A stretch of DNA of 64,000 bases, from assembly GCA_026982695.1 (NCBI GenBank), contig JALSGS010000007.1, positions 62,001 through 126,000 of the forward strand, given 5' to 3'. Origin of the DNA: Saprospiraceae bacterium. GTDB taxonomy: Bacteria > Bacteroidota > Bacteroidia > Chitinophagales > Saprospiraceae. Both the position numbers and the translations under genes were made by a program. This document shows, piece by piece, positions 36,259 to 44,775 of the stretch. The notes beneath the pieces were generated by a model, which was not told the origin of the DNA, did no database searches, and was given only the letters and a program-made list of their open reading frames with translations. Within the stretch, counting starts at the first letter, position 1. Every line of letters begins with the position of its first letter.

Positions 36259-36260
36259 AC

Positions 36261-37694
36261 ATGGCCAAGAACAATGGAAAAAACACCACGCACTTCGAAG
36301 CCGGTGTGAAAGATTATAGCGCTGCTGGCCGGCATTATTACAGCCCAGGTTATGAGCCCAAGGATACAGAAGTGCTTGCCGCTTTTCGCATTACACCACA
36401 ACCCGGTGTGCCTTTTGAGGAGGCCGCTGCTGCAGTAGCAGCCGAGTCATCTTCAGGTACTTGGACTACTGTGTGGTCGGATCATTTAGTAGATGGTGCT
36501 CGTTATGCGGGGCGAACGTATCACATTGAGACGATTCCCGACCGCGATGATCAGTTTATTGCTTATATCGCTTACCCACTAGATCTGTTTGAGGAAGGCT
36601 CGATGCCCAACTTGATGTCTTCGATTGTAGGTAATGTATTTGGCTTTAAGGCCATTCGTGCTTTGCGCCTTGAAGATCTCCGCATTCCTCCTGTATTGCT
36701 CAAGACCTTTCAGGGGCCGCCGCATGGTATCCAGAGCGAGCGTGACCGCCTCAACAAATACGGGCGTCCTTTTTTGGGAGCTACGATGAAGCCCAAATTA
36801 GGTCTGAGTGGAAAGAACTATGGCCGCGTTGTTTATGAAGCTCTGAAGGGAGGTCTGGACTTTACCAAGGACGACGAAAACATTACCTCACAGCCCTTCA
36901 TGCGCTGGACGGATCGCTATCTGTTCGTTATGGAAGCAGTGAACAAGGCAGAAGCTGAAACTGGTGAGCGCAAAGGACACTACCTCAACGTGACGGCTGG
37001 CGACATGGAAGAGATGTACAAGCGGGCTGAATTTGCTAAGCAGCTGGGCAGTCGTATCATTATGGTAGACTATCTGACGGTGGGCTTCACGGCCTTTGCT
37101 TCGCTATCGAAGTGGTGCCGCGATAATGGTATGTTGTTGCATGCTCACCGTGCCATGCATGCAGTTATTGATCGCCAGCCCAATCACGGCATTCACTGGC
37201 GCGTATTGGCCAAGTGGTGTCGCATCGTAGGTGCCGATCATGTACATAACGGAACGGTTGTCGGCAAGCTCGAAGGCGATCGTGCAGCTACCTTGGGTAC
37301 CAATGATTTGTTGCGCGAAAATTACGTCAAGCGAGATCTGTCTCGAGGTATTTACTTTGATCAAGATTGGGTGAGTATGCCAGCAGTTATGCCTGTGGCA
37401 TCGGGTGGCATCCACGTATGGCACATGCCCGAGCTGGTCAACATCTTTGGCGACGATGTCGTCTTGCAGTTCGGTGGTGGTACGCTGGGGCACCCATGGG
37501 GTAGCGAAGCTGGTGCTACAGCTAACCGCGTTGCACTTGAAGCTTGCATCAAAGCACGCAATGAAGGGCGCGACTTGCTGCGTGAGGGAGGCAACATTTT
37601 GCGCGAAGCGGCCAAGCATTCGCCCGAGCTCGACATGGCACTGCAAACTTGGAAGGAGATCAAGTTTGAGTTCGATACTGTCGATAAGCTTTAA
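36261..37694 (+). CDS. cbbL: RuBisCO form I large subunit
   Basis: The 477-aa subunit carboxylates ribulose-1,5-bisphosphate. Active-site residues are all present: Lys177 in TMKPKLG, carbamylation Lys203 with Asp205 and Glu206 in DFTKDDE, His296 and Arg297 in HAHRAMHA, His329, loop-6 Lys336 in VVGKLEG, Ser381 in SGGIHVWH, and GGGT at 406-409. So it is a true RuBisCO, not a RuBisCO-like protein. The N-terminal half ([20 protein letters not shown]) and end ([12 protein letters not shown]) look green-type; the centre ([47 protein letters not shown]) looks red-type. Residue 330 is Asn where the green type has Ser. It starts 2 bp after cbbY. Confidence 0.97.
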   Translation: MAKNNGKNTTHFEAGVKDYSAAGRHYYSPGYEPKDTEVLAAFRITPQPGVPFEEAAAAVAAESSSGTWTTVWSDHLVDGARYAGRTYHIETIPDRDDQFIAYIAYPLDLFEEGSMPNLMSSIVGNVFGFKAIRALRLEDLRIPPVLLKTFQGPPHGIQSERDRLNKYGRPFLGATMKPKLGLSGKNYGRVVYEALKGGLDFTKDDENITSQPFMRWTDRYLFVMEAVNKAEAETGERKGHYLNVTAGDMEEMYKRAEFAKQLGSRIIMVDYLTVGFTAFASLSKWCRDNGMLLHAHRAMHAVIDRQPNHGIHWRVLAKWCRIVGADHVHNGTVVGKLEGDRAATLGTNDLLRENYVKRDLSRGIYFDQDWVSMPAVMPVASGGIHVWHMPELVNIFGDDVVLQFGGGTLGHPWGSEAGATANRVALEACIKARNEGRDLLREGGNILREAAKHSPELDMALQTWKEIKFEFDTVDKL

Positions 37695-37950
37695 TAATGC
37701 AGTGTAAAGAATAAAGTAAAGATCGGATCGGATTTCCTAAATGCCTTGTCTATGCGCGGAGGTAGGTTAGCTACTACTTGATTTCATGGCAAGGCCAAGG
37801 GGGCAGGCAACCTGAAACAGAAATCTTTCAATATCATCAAAAGGATTTGGTTGGTTCGTTTTGGTTTCCTGTTCATCAGCCACGCTCGTCTCAGGACCTG
37901 CCCCTTTTTTCAAAAACCCAACCTCCTTTTGTGTCAAAAAAAAGTGAATT
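37695..37950 (+). other. cbbL-cbbS intergenic region with possible RNA structure
   Basis: A 256-bp noncoding gap separates the two RuBisCO genes, longer than the gaps between most other genes of the operon. GGGGCAGG (37800-37807) is complementary to CCTGCCCC (37897-37904), which is followed by six T residues (37905-37910). This could be a long-range stem acting as partial terminator, processing site or stabiliser. No small open frame of coding character is seen. Confidence 0.45.
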
Positions 37951-38256
37951 ATGTATACCGAAACATTTTCCTATCTGCCTCAGATGACTGAAGAGGAGAT
38001 TCGCAAGCAGGTAGATTACATCATCGAAAAGGGGTATATACCCGGTATTGAATACACTTATAAGCTGGGACCCAAAAACTCTTATTGGAACTTTTGGAAG
38101 CTTCCCTTCTTTGTCGAGCGCAACGCCGACACAGTGATGAATGAGTTGGGAGTTTGCCGGCAAAAGCATCCCAATGCCTGGATCAAGATAACGGGATATG
38201 ACAACAAAAGACAATGCCAGGTACTAGCCTTTGTGGTACATACACCTCAGAACTGA
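37951..38256 (+). CDS. cbbS: RuBisCO form I small subunit
   Basis: The product has 101 aa. The family pattern is clear: ETFSYLPQMTEEEIRKQVDY at the N terminus, YWNFWKLPFF in the middle, and GYDNKRQCQVLAFVVHTP at the end. It lacks the C-terminal beta-hairpin extension of red-type (IC/ID) small subunits and resembles the short green-type form. It should assemble with CbbL in an L8S8 hexadecamer. It lies 256 bp behind cbbL and 267 bp before prk. Confidence 0.95.
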   Translation: MYTETFSYLPQMTEEEIRKQVDYIIEKGYIPGIEYTYKLGPKNSYWNFWKLPFFVERNADTVMNELGVCRQKHPNAWIKITGYDNKRQCQVLAFVVHTPQN

Positions 38257-38523
38257 GACACTACCCAATTGATTTTGCGTGGCTTTGCTTTTTGCTCCAA
38301 AATACCACGTGGACTAATATAGTTGCTCATTCTGCTTTGCCCATTCGGTGTCTGAGCCTCCCCTTAGTGGAGGTCAGGCACATGGGGCGGAAGGTAGAGT
38401 CGTGCGCTGTATCTCACCAAAACAAGTAAAAAGGTAGCATTTCACGTAAACGTAGTTACTGCCCAATAGGCTTGGACTGCCTAGCAAGCAGTCGTATTCT
38501 TTTCGTCCGTCAAATAGAGAACA

Positions 38524-39501
38524 ATGGACAAGAAGTGCATTCTTTTAGGCATCGTTGGTGATAGTGCTACGGGCAAGACTACTCTGACCCGTGGAATTGT
38601 CAATTTGTTAGGGCCCGAAAATGTCACGGCAATTTGTACTGACGACTATCACAAATACAATCGAAAGCAGCGCAAGGAGCTGGGGATTACCGCTTTGCAC
38701 CCAGACTGTAATTACATCGACATCATGGAGCAACATCTGCACGATTTGCGCGCTGGCCGGCCTATTCTCAAACCCAATTACAATCATTCCACGGGTGATT
38801 TCGACCCACCTACTTACATTAAGCCTGCTAGATTCGTCATTGTAGAAGGGTTGTTAGGATATCACACGCGCATTTTACGCGATCAGTTTGACGTCAAAGT
38901 ATATTTGGACCCCCCCGAGTCCTTGCGCCGGCAGTGGAAAGTGCAACGCGATACGAGCAAACGGGGCTATACTCCGGAGCAAGTTTTAGCTGCATTGGAT
39001 GCGCGAGAAGCTGACTCAGAGGCATTTATCCGGCCGCAGAAGAAATATGCCGACATCGTCGTGCGCTTTTACCCCAAGCAAAAGGCAAGTGTCGACGATC
39101 GCCTCAACGCAAAAATAGGACTGAGCCCTACACGGCCCTGTGAACGACTCAGTGCCATCATAGAGCAAATCGCGGATGAGTTCAAAGATTACCCCTGTGA
39201 GCGCAGTAGTGGTACGCCTTGCCTGCACATGTCGTTAGAGAAATGGAATGGGCGGCCCTTTGAGGTGATAGACATACATGGCGAAATTGACGAAAAGCAG
39301 ACAGAGGTGCTGAAGATGCGCCTGGGCAACTTGATTCGCGAACGCAATTTTGACCTCAACTTGGACGAAGTAGGGCTTTTTCAAAAAGGAGACGAAACGC
39401 TCATTTCATATCCTTTGGCTTTGGCCCAGTTGGTCATTTCCTATTTCATGATTAATAGCATGGATGTGCGTATGCGTACCTCGATGGCTACCTCTGCCTG
39501 A
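38524..39501 (+). CDS. prk: Phosphoribulokinase
   Basis: The 325-aa kinase makes ribulose-1,5-bisphosphate from ribulose-5-phosphate and ATP. The P-loop GDSATGKT is at 12-19; TDDYHKYNRKQRKELGITAL (39-58) and KPNYNHSTGDFDPP bind substrate; VIVEGLLGYH follows Walker B. The sequence follows the class II form of cyanobacteria and plants rather than the proteobacterial class I form (shorter, SSGAGTT loop). Light-regulatory cysteines of the plant enzyme at the P-loop are absent. With RuBisCO this enzyme is diagnostic of the Calvin cycle. Confidence 0.95.
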   Translation: MDKKCILLGIVGDSATGKTTLTRGIVNLLGPENVTAICTDDYHKYNRKQRKELGITALHPDCNYIDIMEQHLHDLRAGRPILKPNYNHSTGDFDPPTYIKPARFVIVEGLLGYHTRILRDQFDVKVYLDPPESLRRQWKVQRDTSKRGYTPEQVLAALDAREADSEAFIRPQKKYADIVVRFYPKQKASVDDRLNAKIGLSPTRPCERLSAIIEQIADEFKDYPCERSSGTPCLHMSLEKWNGRPFEVIDIHGEIDEKQTEVLKMRLGNLIRERNFDLNLDEVGLFQKGDETLISYPLALAQLVISYFMINSMDVRMRTSMATSA

Positions 39502-39547
39502 GCGATCTACTTTGTTTGCGCACTACACTACTACCAAATGAAAAGAC

Positions 39548-41596
39548 ATGGTTCAGATTCAGAACACTCAACCTTCTCAGGCGGTACGCAAGCCGTTTCG
39601 CCAACTCGATGCCGATACGCTTGCCCTTTTGGCCAATACCATTAGAGGTCTGGCCATGGATGCAGTGCAGCAGGCCAATTCAGGCCACCCGGGCATGCCT
39701 ATGGGCATGGCTGATGTAGCTGCCGTGCTTTGGGGAGAATGGCTGCGCCACAACCCTGTCAACCCCGATTGGTTCAATCGCGATCGCTTTGTGTTGTCGG
39801 GGGGGCATGGCAGCATGTTGATCTATAGTTTGCTCCATCTCTTTGGTTACGACTTGCCGCTCGAAGAGCTCAAGCAGTTCAGGCAATGGGGCAGCCGCAC
39901 GCCGGGCCATCCGGAAAACTTTGTGACCAAAGGCGTAGAGACCACTACAGGCCCTTTGGGTCAGGGCATTGCCAATGCCGTAGGTATGGCTATTGCCGAA
40001 CGGCATTTAGCTGCGCGTTACAACTTGCCTCAACTGCCTTTGTGCGATCATTACACCTATGTGTTCGCAGGTGATGGCGACATGGAGGAAGGCATCAGCC
40101 ATGAGGCTTGCTCGTTGGCCGGCCACTTGAGGCTGGGGCGGCTTATCGTTCTGTACGACGACAACAACATCACGATTGATGGTCATACGGACTTATCATT
40201 TAGTGAAGATGTGCGCTTGCGCTTCGAGGCCTATGGCTGGCAGGTGCTTAGCGTCAATGGGCACGACTTTCGGAGTATCCGCCAAGTACTGAAAGCTGCA
40301 CATGCCGATACCCAGCGTCCTACGCTGATAGCTTGCCGCACCGTTATTGGTCAAGGCAGCCCCAACAAAGCCAATACACACGAAGTGCATGGAGCGCCTC
40401 TTGGCGAAGAGGAAGTGGTGTTAGCCAAGCGCAATTTGGGTTTGCCCGAAGAGCAGACTTTTTATGTGCCTAAGTCCATTACTCAAGCCATTACCCAGGA
40501 AGCGCGGGTGTGGGGCAAAAAGTGGGAGCATCAATGGGAAAAAGTTGCCGAACAGGTACAGCACCAGGATCCAGACTTGTGGGCCGAATTTTCTGATAGA
40601 CTCAATGGTGTAGTGCCTGCCCGTGCTTTGGATATACCTGCTATATCGGTAGGTAAACCCATTGCTACGCGTGCAGCTTCCGGTCAGGTACTCAATCATC
40701 TGGCACCTCTTGTACCTCAGCTCATGGGAGGCTCGGCCGATTTGACGCCTTCCAATAACACATTCCCTAAAGGAGAAACTGCTTTTTCTGCCACCAACCC
40801 CACAGGGCGATATATTCACTATGGTGTGCGTGAACATGCCATGGGGGCCATTATGAATGGGATGGCATTACATGGGGGCATTTTGCCTTATGCGGGCACT
40901 TTCTTTGTGTTCACGGACTACATGCGCCCTGCCATGCGAATGGCTGCCCTGATGAAGCTGCCCGTCATCTATGTGCTGACGCACGACAGCATTGGGTTGG
41001 GTGAGGATGGCCCGACTCATCAGCCTGTTGAGCATTTGAGCTCATTGCGTGCCATGCCGCATATGACCGTGATTCGACCGATGGATGCAGCTGAAACAGC
41101 AGTAGCTTGGCGCGTGGCCTTGACTCATAAAGATGGGCCGGTAGCTTTAGTGCTCAGCCGGCAGAAGCTGCCCAATCCCGATCGCCAGGCCGAAGGATTG
41201 GCCCCTGCCAGTGGGCTCGAGCGGGGAGGATACGTGTTATGCGAAGATAAAGGCTTTGATACCATCATTATAGCTACTGGTTCGGAAGTAGCCTTGGCCT
41301 TATCGGCCAAAAAGCAACTCAATGACAAAGGTGTAAACGTGCGCATCGTGTCGATGCCTAGTGTAGAGCTTTTTGAGGCCCAGCCCGAGGAATATCAAGA
41401 ACAAGTGCTACCTACTGCTATTACGCGGAGGGTAGCAGTGGAGGCAGGTGCCACGTTATCGTGGTATCCGTGGGTAGGCTGTAAAGGCAAGATTGTAGGG
41501 TTGGATCGCTTTGGCGCCTCGGCACCTGGTCAAGTCCTATTTGAAAAGCTCGGCCTTACTGCTTCAGCTGTAGTGGAAGCTGTACAGGCGTTATGA
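39548..41596 (+). CDS. tkt: Transketolase
   Basis: The 682-aa thiamine-diphosphate enzyme moves two-carbon units among sugar phosphates. It shows [16 protein letters not shown] near residue 43, [14 protein letters not shown], the ThDP motif [13 protein letters not shown] ending in DDNNITIDG, and in the second half [15 protein letters not shown] and the catalytic PYR-domain region. The length is standard for bacterial single-chain transketolase. Its location between prk and fba indicates a Calvin-cycle role; the cell may have a second copy elsewhere. Confidence 0.96.
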   Translation: MVQIQNTQPSQAVRKPFRQLDADTLALLANTIRGLAMDAVQQANSGHPGMPMGMADVAAVLWGEWLRHNPVNPDWFNRDRFVLSGGHGSMLIYSLLHLFGYDLPLEELKQFRQWGSRTPGHPENFVTKGVETTTGPLGQGIANAVGMAIAERHLAARYNLPQLPLCDHYTYVFAGDGDMEEGISHEACSLAGHLRLGRLIVLYDDNNITIDGHTDLSFSEDVRLRFEAYGWQVLSVNGHDFRSIRQVLKAAHADTQRPTLIACRTVIGQGSPNKANTHEVHGAPLGEEEVVLAKRNLGLPEEQTFYVPKSITQAITQEARVWGKKWEHQWEKVAEQVQHQDPDLWAEFSDRLNGVVPARALDIPAISVGKPIATRAASGQVLNHLAPLVPQLMGGSADLTPSNNTFPKGETAFSATNPTGRYIHYGVREHAMGAIMNGMALHGGILPYAGTFFVFTDYMRPAMRMAALMKLPVIYVLTHDSIGLGEDGPTHQPVEHLSSLRAMPHMTVIRPMDAAETAVAWRVALTHKDGPVALVLSRQKLPNPDRQAEGLAPASGLERGGYVLCEDKGFDTIIIATGSEVALALSAKKQLNDKGVNVRIVSMPSVELFEAQPEEYQEQVLPTAITRRVAVEAGATLSWYPWVGCKGKIVGLDRFGASAPGQVLFEKLGLTASAVVEAVQAL

Positions 41597-41641
41597 GTTT
41601 CTGATCCGTTTTATTGCATTCACTAAAAAAAGCGCTGCAAA

Positions 41642-42604
41642 ATGATTGTCACTACTGCAGACTTGTTCAAAGTAGCTTATGGCAAATTTGCCGTAGGCGC
41701 ATACAATATCAACAACATGGAGCAAGCTTTGGGCTTGTTCGAAGGGCATGCTCGTGCTGAAGCGCCCTTTATCATTCAGATTTCGCGAGGTGCTCGGGCC
41801 TATGCGGGCGTGAAGATGTTGGAGAACATCATTAAGGCTGCCGAAGAGATGTATCCCGAGGCCATCTTTGCCGTTCATCTCGATCACGGCACAGAAGAGG
41901 TGTGCTATGAGTGCATCGACAGTGGTTTTTATAGCTCGGTTATGATCGATGCTTCACATGAGCCTTTTGAAGAAAATATTGCCATCACGCGCAGGGTCGT
42001 GGAGCGCGCGCACGCCAAGGGAGTGAGTGTAGAAGCAGAATTGGGCATGTTAGGGGGTGTAGAAGAAGACATCGAGGTGGATGAAAAGCATGCCATGCTG
42101 ACCGACCCCGACGAGGCTAAAGAATTTGTCACGCGTACGGGTTGTGACTCCTTGGCGGTCGCTATTGGTACCAGTCATGGTGCCTACAAGTTCAAGGGCA
42201 ACCAATCTTTGCATTTTGATCGCATTGCTGCTATCCAGCAGCGATTGCCGGGCTTCCCACTGGTCATGCATGGATCCAGTTCGGTCCCTCCAGAGGAGGT
42301 GCGCCGCATCAATGAGGCTGGTGGAAAATTAGATCCATCTGCACGCGGTGTCGATGCCAATGAGTTTGCCAAAGCAATTCCCTTGGGCGTCACTAAAGTC
42401 AATATTGATACAGATGGTCGCTTGGTATGGATGCGGGTGCATCGCGAGCATTTCCGCGACCATCCTGAAAACTTCGACTTCCGCAAGCCCGGCAAAGTAT
42501 TCATCGACGAGTATGCCAAGTTTATTGAGCACAAATCGGAGAAGCTGCTCAGTAAGGGTAAATTACAGATGGTACGCGAAGCACTTGCCAAACAAGCGGT
42601 GTGA
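41642..42604 (+). CDS. fba: Class II fructose-bisphosphate aldolase
   Basis: The 320-aa zinc-dependent aldolase condenses dihydroxyacetone phosphate with glyceraldehyde-3-phosphate, or with erythrose-4-phosphate to give sedoheptulose-1,7-bisphosphate. Zinc-binding and catalytic residues appear in AVHLDHGTEE, VEAELGMLGGVEED, GTSHGAYKF, HGSSSVPPE and KVNIDTDGRL. It lies 45 bp behind tkt. It is the class found in Calvin-cycle operons of proteobacteria. Confidence 0.96.
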   Translation: MIVTTADLFKVAYGKFAVGAYNINNMEQALGLFEGHARAEAPFIIQISRGARAYAGVKMLENIIKAAEEMYPEAIFAVHLDHGTEEVCYECIDSGFYSSVMIDASHEPFEENIAITRRVVERAHAKGVSVEAELGMLGGVEEDIEVDEKHAMLTDPDEAKEFVTRTGCDSLAVAIGTSHGAYKFKGNQSLHFDRIAAIQQRLPGFPLVMHGSSSVPPEEVRRINEAGGKLDPSARGVDANEFAKAIPLGVTKVNIDTDGRLVWMRVHREHFRDHPENFDFRKPGKVFIDEYAKFIEHKSEKLLSKGKLQMVREALAKQAV

Positions 42605-42711
42605 GTTTTCTGGTAGGTAGTGATAGATCACTACTTATTTCCCCCTTTTTTCCTACACGAGTGGTTGAAAGTGAGTGCTTTTGCCAAAAGGCCTAACCAA
42701 TTTTTGCTTTT

Positions 42712-43740
42712 ATGAAAGATCAGGTACAGGTAGCTCAACCAGATAGAAACTTGGCCATGGAACTGGTACGCGTCACAGAAGCTGCAGCCATTTCGGCAGC
42801 TCGCTTTATGGGGCGCGGTGATAAAGACGGCGGAGACCGAGCTGCGGTCAATGCCATGCGCGCCTTTCTGAAGACTGTGGACATGGATGGCGTAGTAGTC
42901 ATCGGTGAAGGCGAAAAGGACGAAGCACCTATGCTTTACAATGGCGAGCGTGTGGGCTCGGGTCGTGGCCCAAAAGTCGATATCGCCGTGGATCCCGTAG
43001 AAGGAACGCGATTGTTGGCCTATGGGCGACCCAACTCCATTGCCGTGATTGGCGCAGCGGAAGCGGGCAGTATGTGGCGGCCAGGAAACTCCTTTTACAT
43101 GGACAAGCTAGTAGTAGAGCCCGCTGCACGTGAGGCCATTGATATCAACGATACGCCTACGCATAACCTTCAGCGTATTGCCGAGGCCTTAGGCCGAAAA
43201 GTGGAAGATCTTACGGTTTTTGTGTTGGACAAGCCTCGCCACCAAGCGCTTATCGCGGAAATTCGGCGGGCAGGTGCGCGCATTACCCTGCATACCGATG
43301 GCGATGTCATGGGTGCCCTTATGGCTGCCATACCAGGTACGGGCGTGGATGTGTTGATGGGTATAGGCGGCACACCTGAAGGTGTGTTGGCTGCTTGTGC
43401 TGTCAAGGCTTTAGGTGGAGGCATGCAGGGCAAACGCGCACCCCAAAAAGACATAGAGAAAGAGCGATTAGCAGCCGATGGGGTCGATTTAGATGAAGTG
43501 CTCACACTCGACGACCTGGTGCGCTCAGATAATACCTTCTTTGCCGCCACAGCCATCACTGAGGGCAGCTTCTTAGAAGGGGTGCGCTTCGATCAAGGGC
43601 GGGGGATCGTCACCACTGAGAGTGTGGTGATCCGCTCGCGATCGGGATCTATGCGCTATATCAAAGGAGTGCATCAGTTCAAGCGAAAATTTGATTTTGA
43701 AAAAATAGACAGAGAGGCCGCTGCCTTGGCTCAGCAGTAA
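42712..43740 (+). CDS. glpX: Class II fructose-1,6/sedoheptulose-1,7-bisphosphatase (GlpX type)
   Basis: The 342-aa metal-dependent phosphatase has GDKDGGDRAAVNAMR near residue 35, VVIGEGEKDEAPML, the catalytic DIAVDPVEGTRLLAYGRPN and GIGGTPEGVLAACA. In cyanobacteria, this type acts on both fructose and sedoheptulose bisphosphates, so one enzyme can serve both Calvin-cycle steps. The operon carries no other bisphosphatase, which supports dual function here, although that needs assay. The gap to fba is 107 bp. Confidence 0.93.
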   Translation: MKDQVQVAQPDRNLAMELVRVTEAAAISAARFMGRGDKDGGDRAAVNAMRAFLKTVDMDGVVVIGEGEKDEAPMLYNGERVGSGRGPKVDIAVDPVEGTRLLAYGRPNSIAVIGAAEAGSMWRPGNSFYMDKLVVEPAAREAIDINDTPTHNLQRIAEALGRKVEDLTVFVLDKPRHQALIAEIRRAGARITLHTDGDVMGALMAAIPGTGVDVLMGIGGTPEGVLAACAVKALGGGMQGKRAPQKDIEKERLAADGVDLDEVLTLDDLVRSDNTFFAATAITEGSFLEGVRFDQGRGIVTTESVVIRSRSGSMRYIKGVHQFKRKFDFEKIDREAAALAQQ

Positions 43741-43778
43741 CCTTGATATGTGGCAGCAGCTTTCGCAAAAAAAGGCTT

Positions 43779-44465
43779 ATGTATCAGATTGCACCTTCGT
43801 TACTTTCCGCCGACTTTGTCAACCTGGAGCGCGACATACGCATGGTGGAGCAAGCCGGAGCCCATATGTTGCACATCGACGTGATGGATGGCCGTTTTGT
43901 GCCCAATATTACCATCGGTGTGCCGGTGGTGCGAGCCATTAAGCGCGTGGCGACTACGCCTTGCGATGTGCACCTGATGATTGTAGAGCCAGAAAAATTT
44001 ATAGATGCTTTTTGCAATGCGGGGGCCGACATTCTCACTGTTCATGTGGAAGCCACGCCCCACGTCCATCGCGCCCTGCAAGCCATTCGCCAAAGAGGCG
44101 TCAAAGCGGGCCTTGCACTCAATCCACACACACCGCTGTCGGTGCTCGACGAGCTATGGAGTGATGTCGATCTCATTCTCATCATGTCGGTCAATCCAGG
44201 ATTTGGCGGTCAGGCTTTTATTGAGCAGACACTTGACAAACTGCAGCGCCTGCGGCAAATGCTCGAGTCAAGGGGCTTAGCCGATAAAGTGATGGTAGAA
44301 GTAGATGGAGGTGTGAAACTCGACAACATCGATCAGGTTGCTGCAGCGGGTGCCAACGTATTGGTTTCTGGATCGGGTATATTCAAAGCAGCGCATCCGC
44401 CGCAGATGATTCGCGATATGAACGACAAGCTCAAGGCACTACATCCATCGCAAGCGGTGCCTTGA
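43779..44465 (+). CDS. rpe: Ribulose-phosphate 3-epimerase
   Basis: The 228-aa TIM-barrel enzyme converts xylulose-5-phosphate to ribulose-5-phosphate, feeding PRK. I take the ATG at 43779 (MYQIAPSLLSADFVNLE), the family's universal start, over the TTG at 43743. Metal-binding and catalytic residues lie in HIDVMDGRFVPNITIG, CDVHLMI, MSVNPGFGGQ and EVDGGVKLDN. It is the last gene of the CBB operon, followed by a terminator. Confidence 0.96.
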   Translation: MYQIAPSLLSADFVNLERDIRMVEQAGAHMLHIDVMDGRFVPNITIGVPVVRAIKRVATTPCDVHLMIVEPEKFIDAFCNAGADILTVHVEATPHVHRALQAIRQRGVKAGLALNPHTPLSVLDELWSDVDLILIMSVNPGFGGQAFIEQTLDKLQRLRQMLESRGLADKVMVEVDGGVKLDNIDQVAAAGANVLVSGSGIFKAAHPPQMIRDMNDKLKALHPSQAVP

Positions 44466-44507
44466 TAGCGATGAAAATACATGGCATGGACTTTTATTTG
44501 GTAGGGC

Positions 44508-44537
44508 TGCAAGTCGGAAATGCCATTTCCACTTGCA
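44508..44537. repeat. Strong hairpin after rpe
   Basis: TGCAAGT-C-GGAAATG-C-CATTTCC-ACTTGCA folds into a stem of 14 bp with one bulged C and a one-base turn. It is probably an mRNA 3'-end structure or DNA palindrome between convergent genes. Confidence 0.65.
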
Positions 44538-44547
44538 AACGCAAGGG

Positions 44548-44576
44548 CCTCACAGAAAGCTGTGGGGTCTTTTTTT
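44548..44576 (+). terminator. Rho-independent terminator of the CBB operon
   Basis: CCTCACAG (44548-44555) pairs with CTGTGGGG (44560-44567) through one G-T pair around the AAAG loop; TCTTTTTTT follows. It lies 82 bp after rpe. Confidence 0.8.
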
Positions 44577-44775
44577 GTCCATTGAGGCGTGTTGGGGGGC
44601 CACATTGTCGGTAAGCAGTATTGATACAATGCATATTTGTGTTCAGCATAGATAAATCGAGCGGTGTATGCCTTTCAGCATTCACGAACAGAGGAGTAAT
44701 ACCCAACCTTTTTCGGAACGGAAAAAAGCACAGAGGTAGGAACAATGGGGCATATGGCTGCCCACGAAAGAGGCA

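Larger units (their letters stand above)
44466..44775. other. Intergenic region between convergent rpe and gph
   Basis: The region holds a near-perfect hairpin (44508-44537) and a terminator (44548-44576) just after rpe. The remainder up to the gph stop shows no coding frame. Confidence 0.6.

Noticed and set aside
36261-37694. RuBisCO-like protein (form IV) or form II/III
   Set aside because: All catalytic residues of true RuBisCO are present (carbamylation Lys, metal-binding Asp and Glu, loop-6 Lys), the residue pattern is form I, and a small-subunit gene follows.
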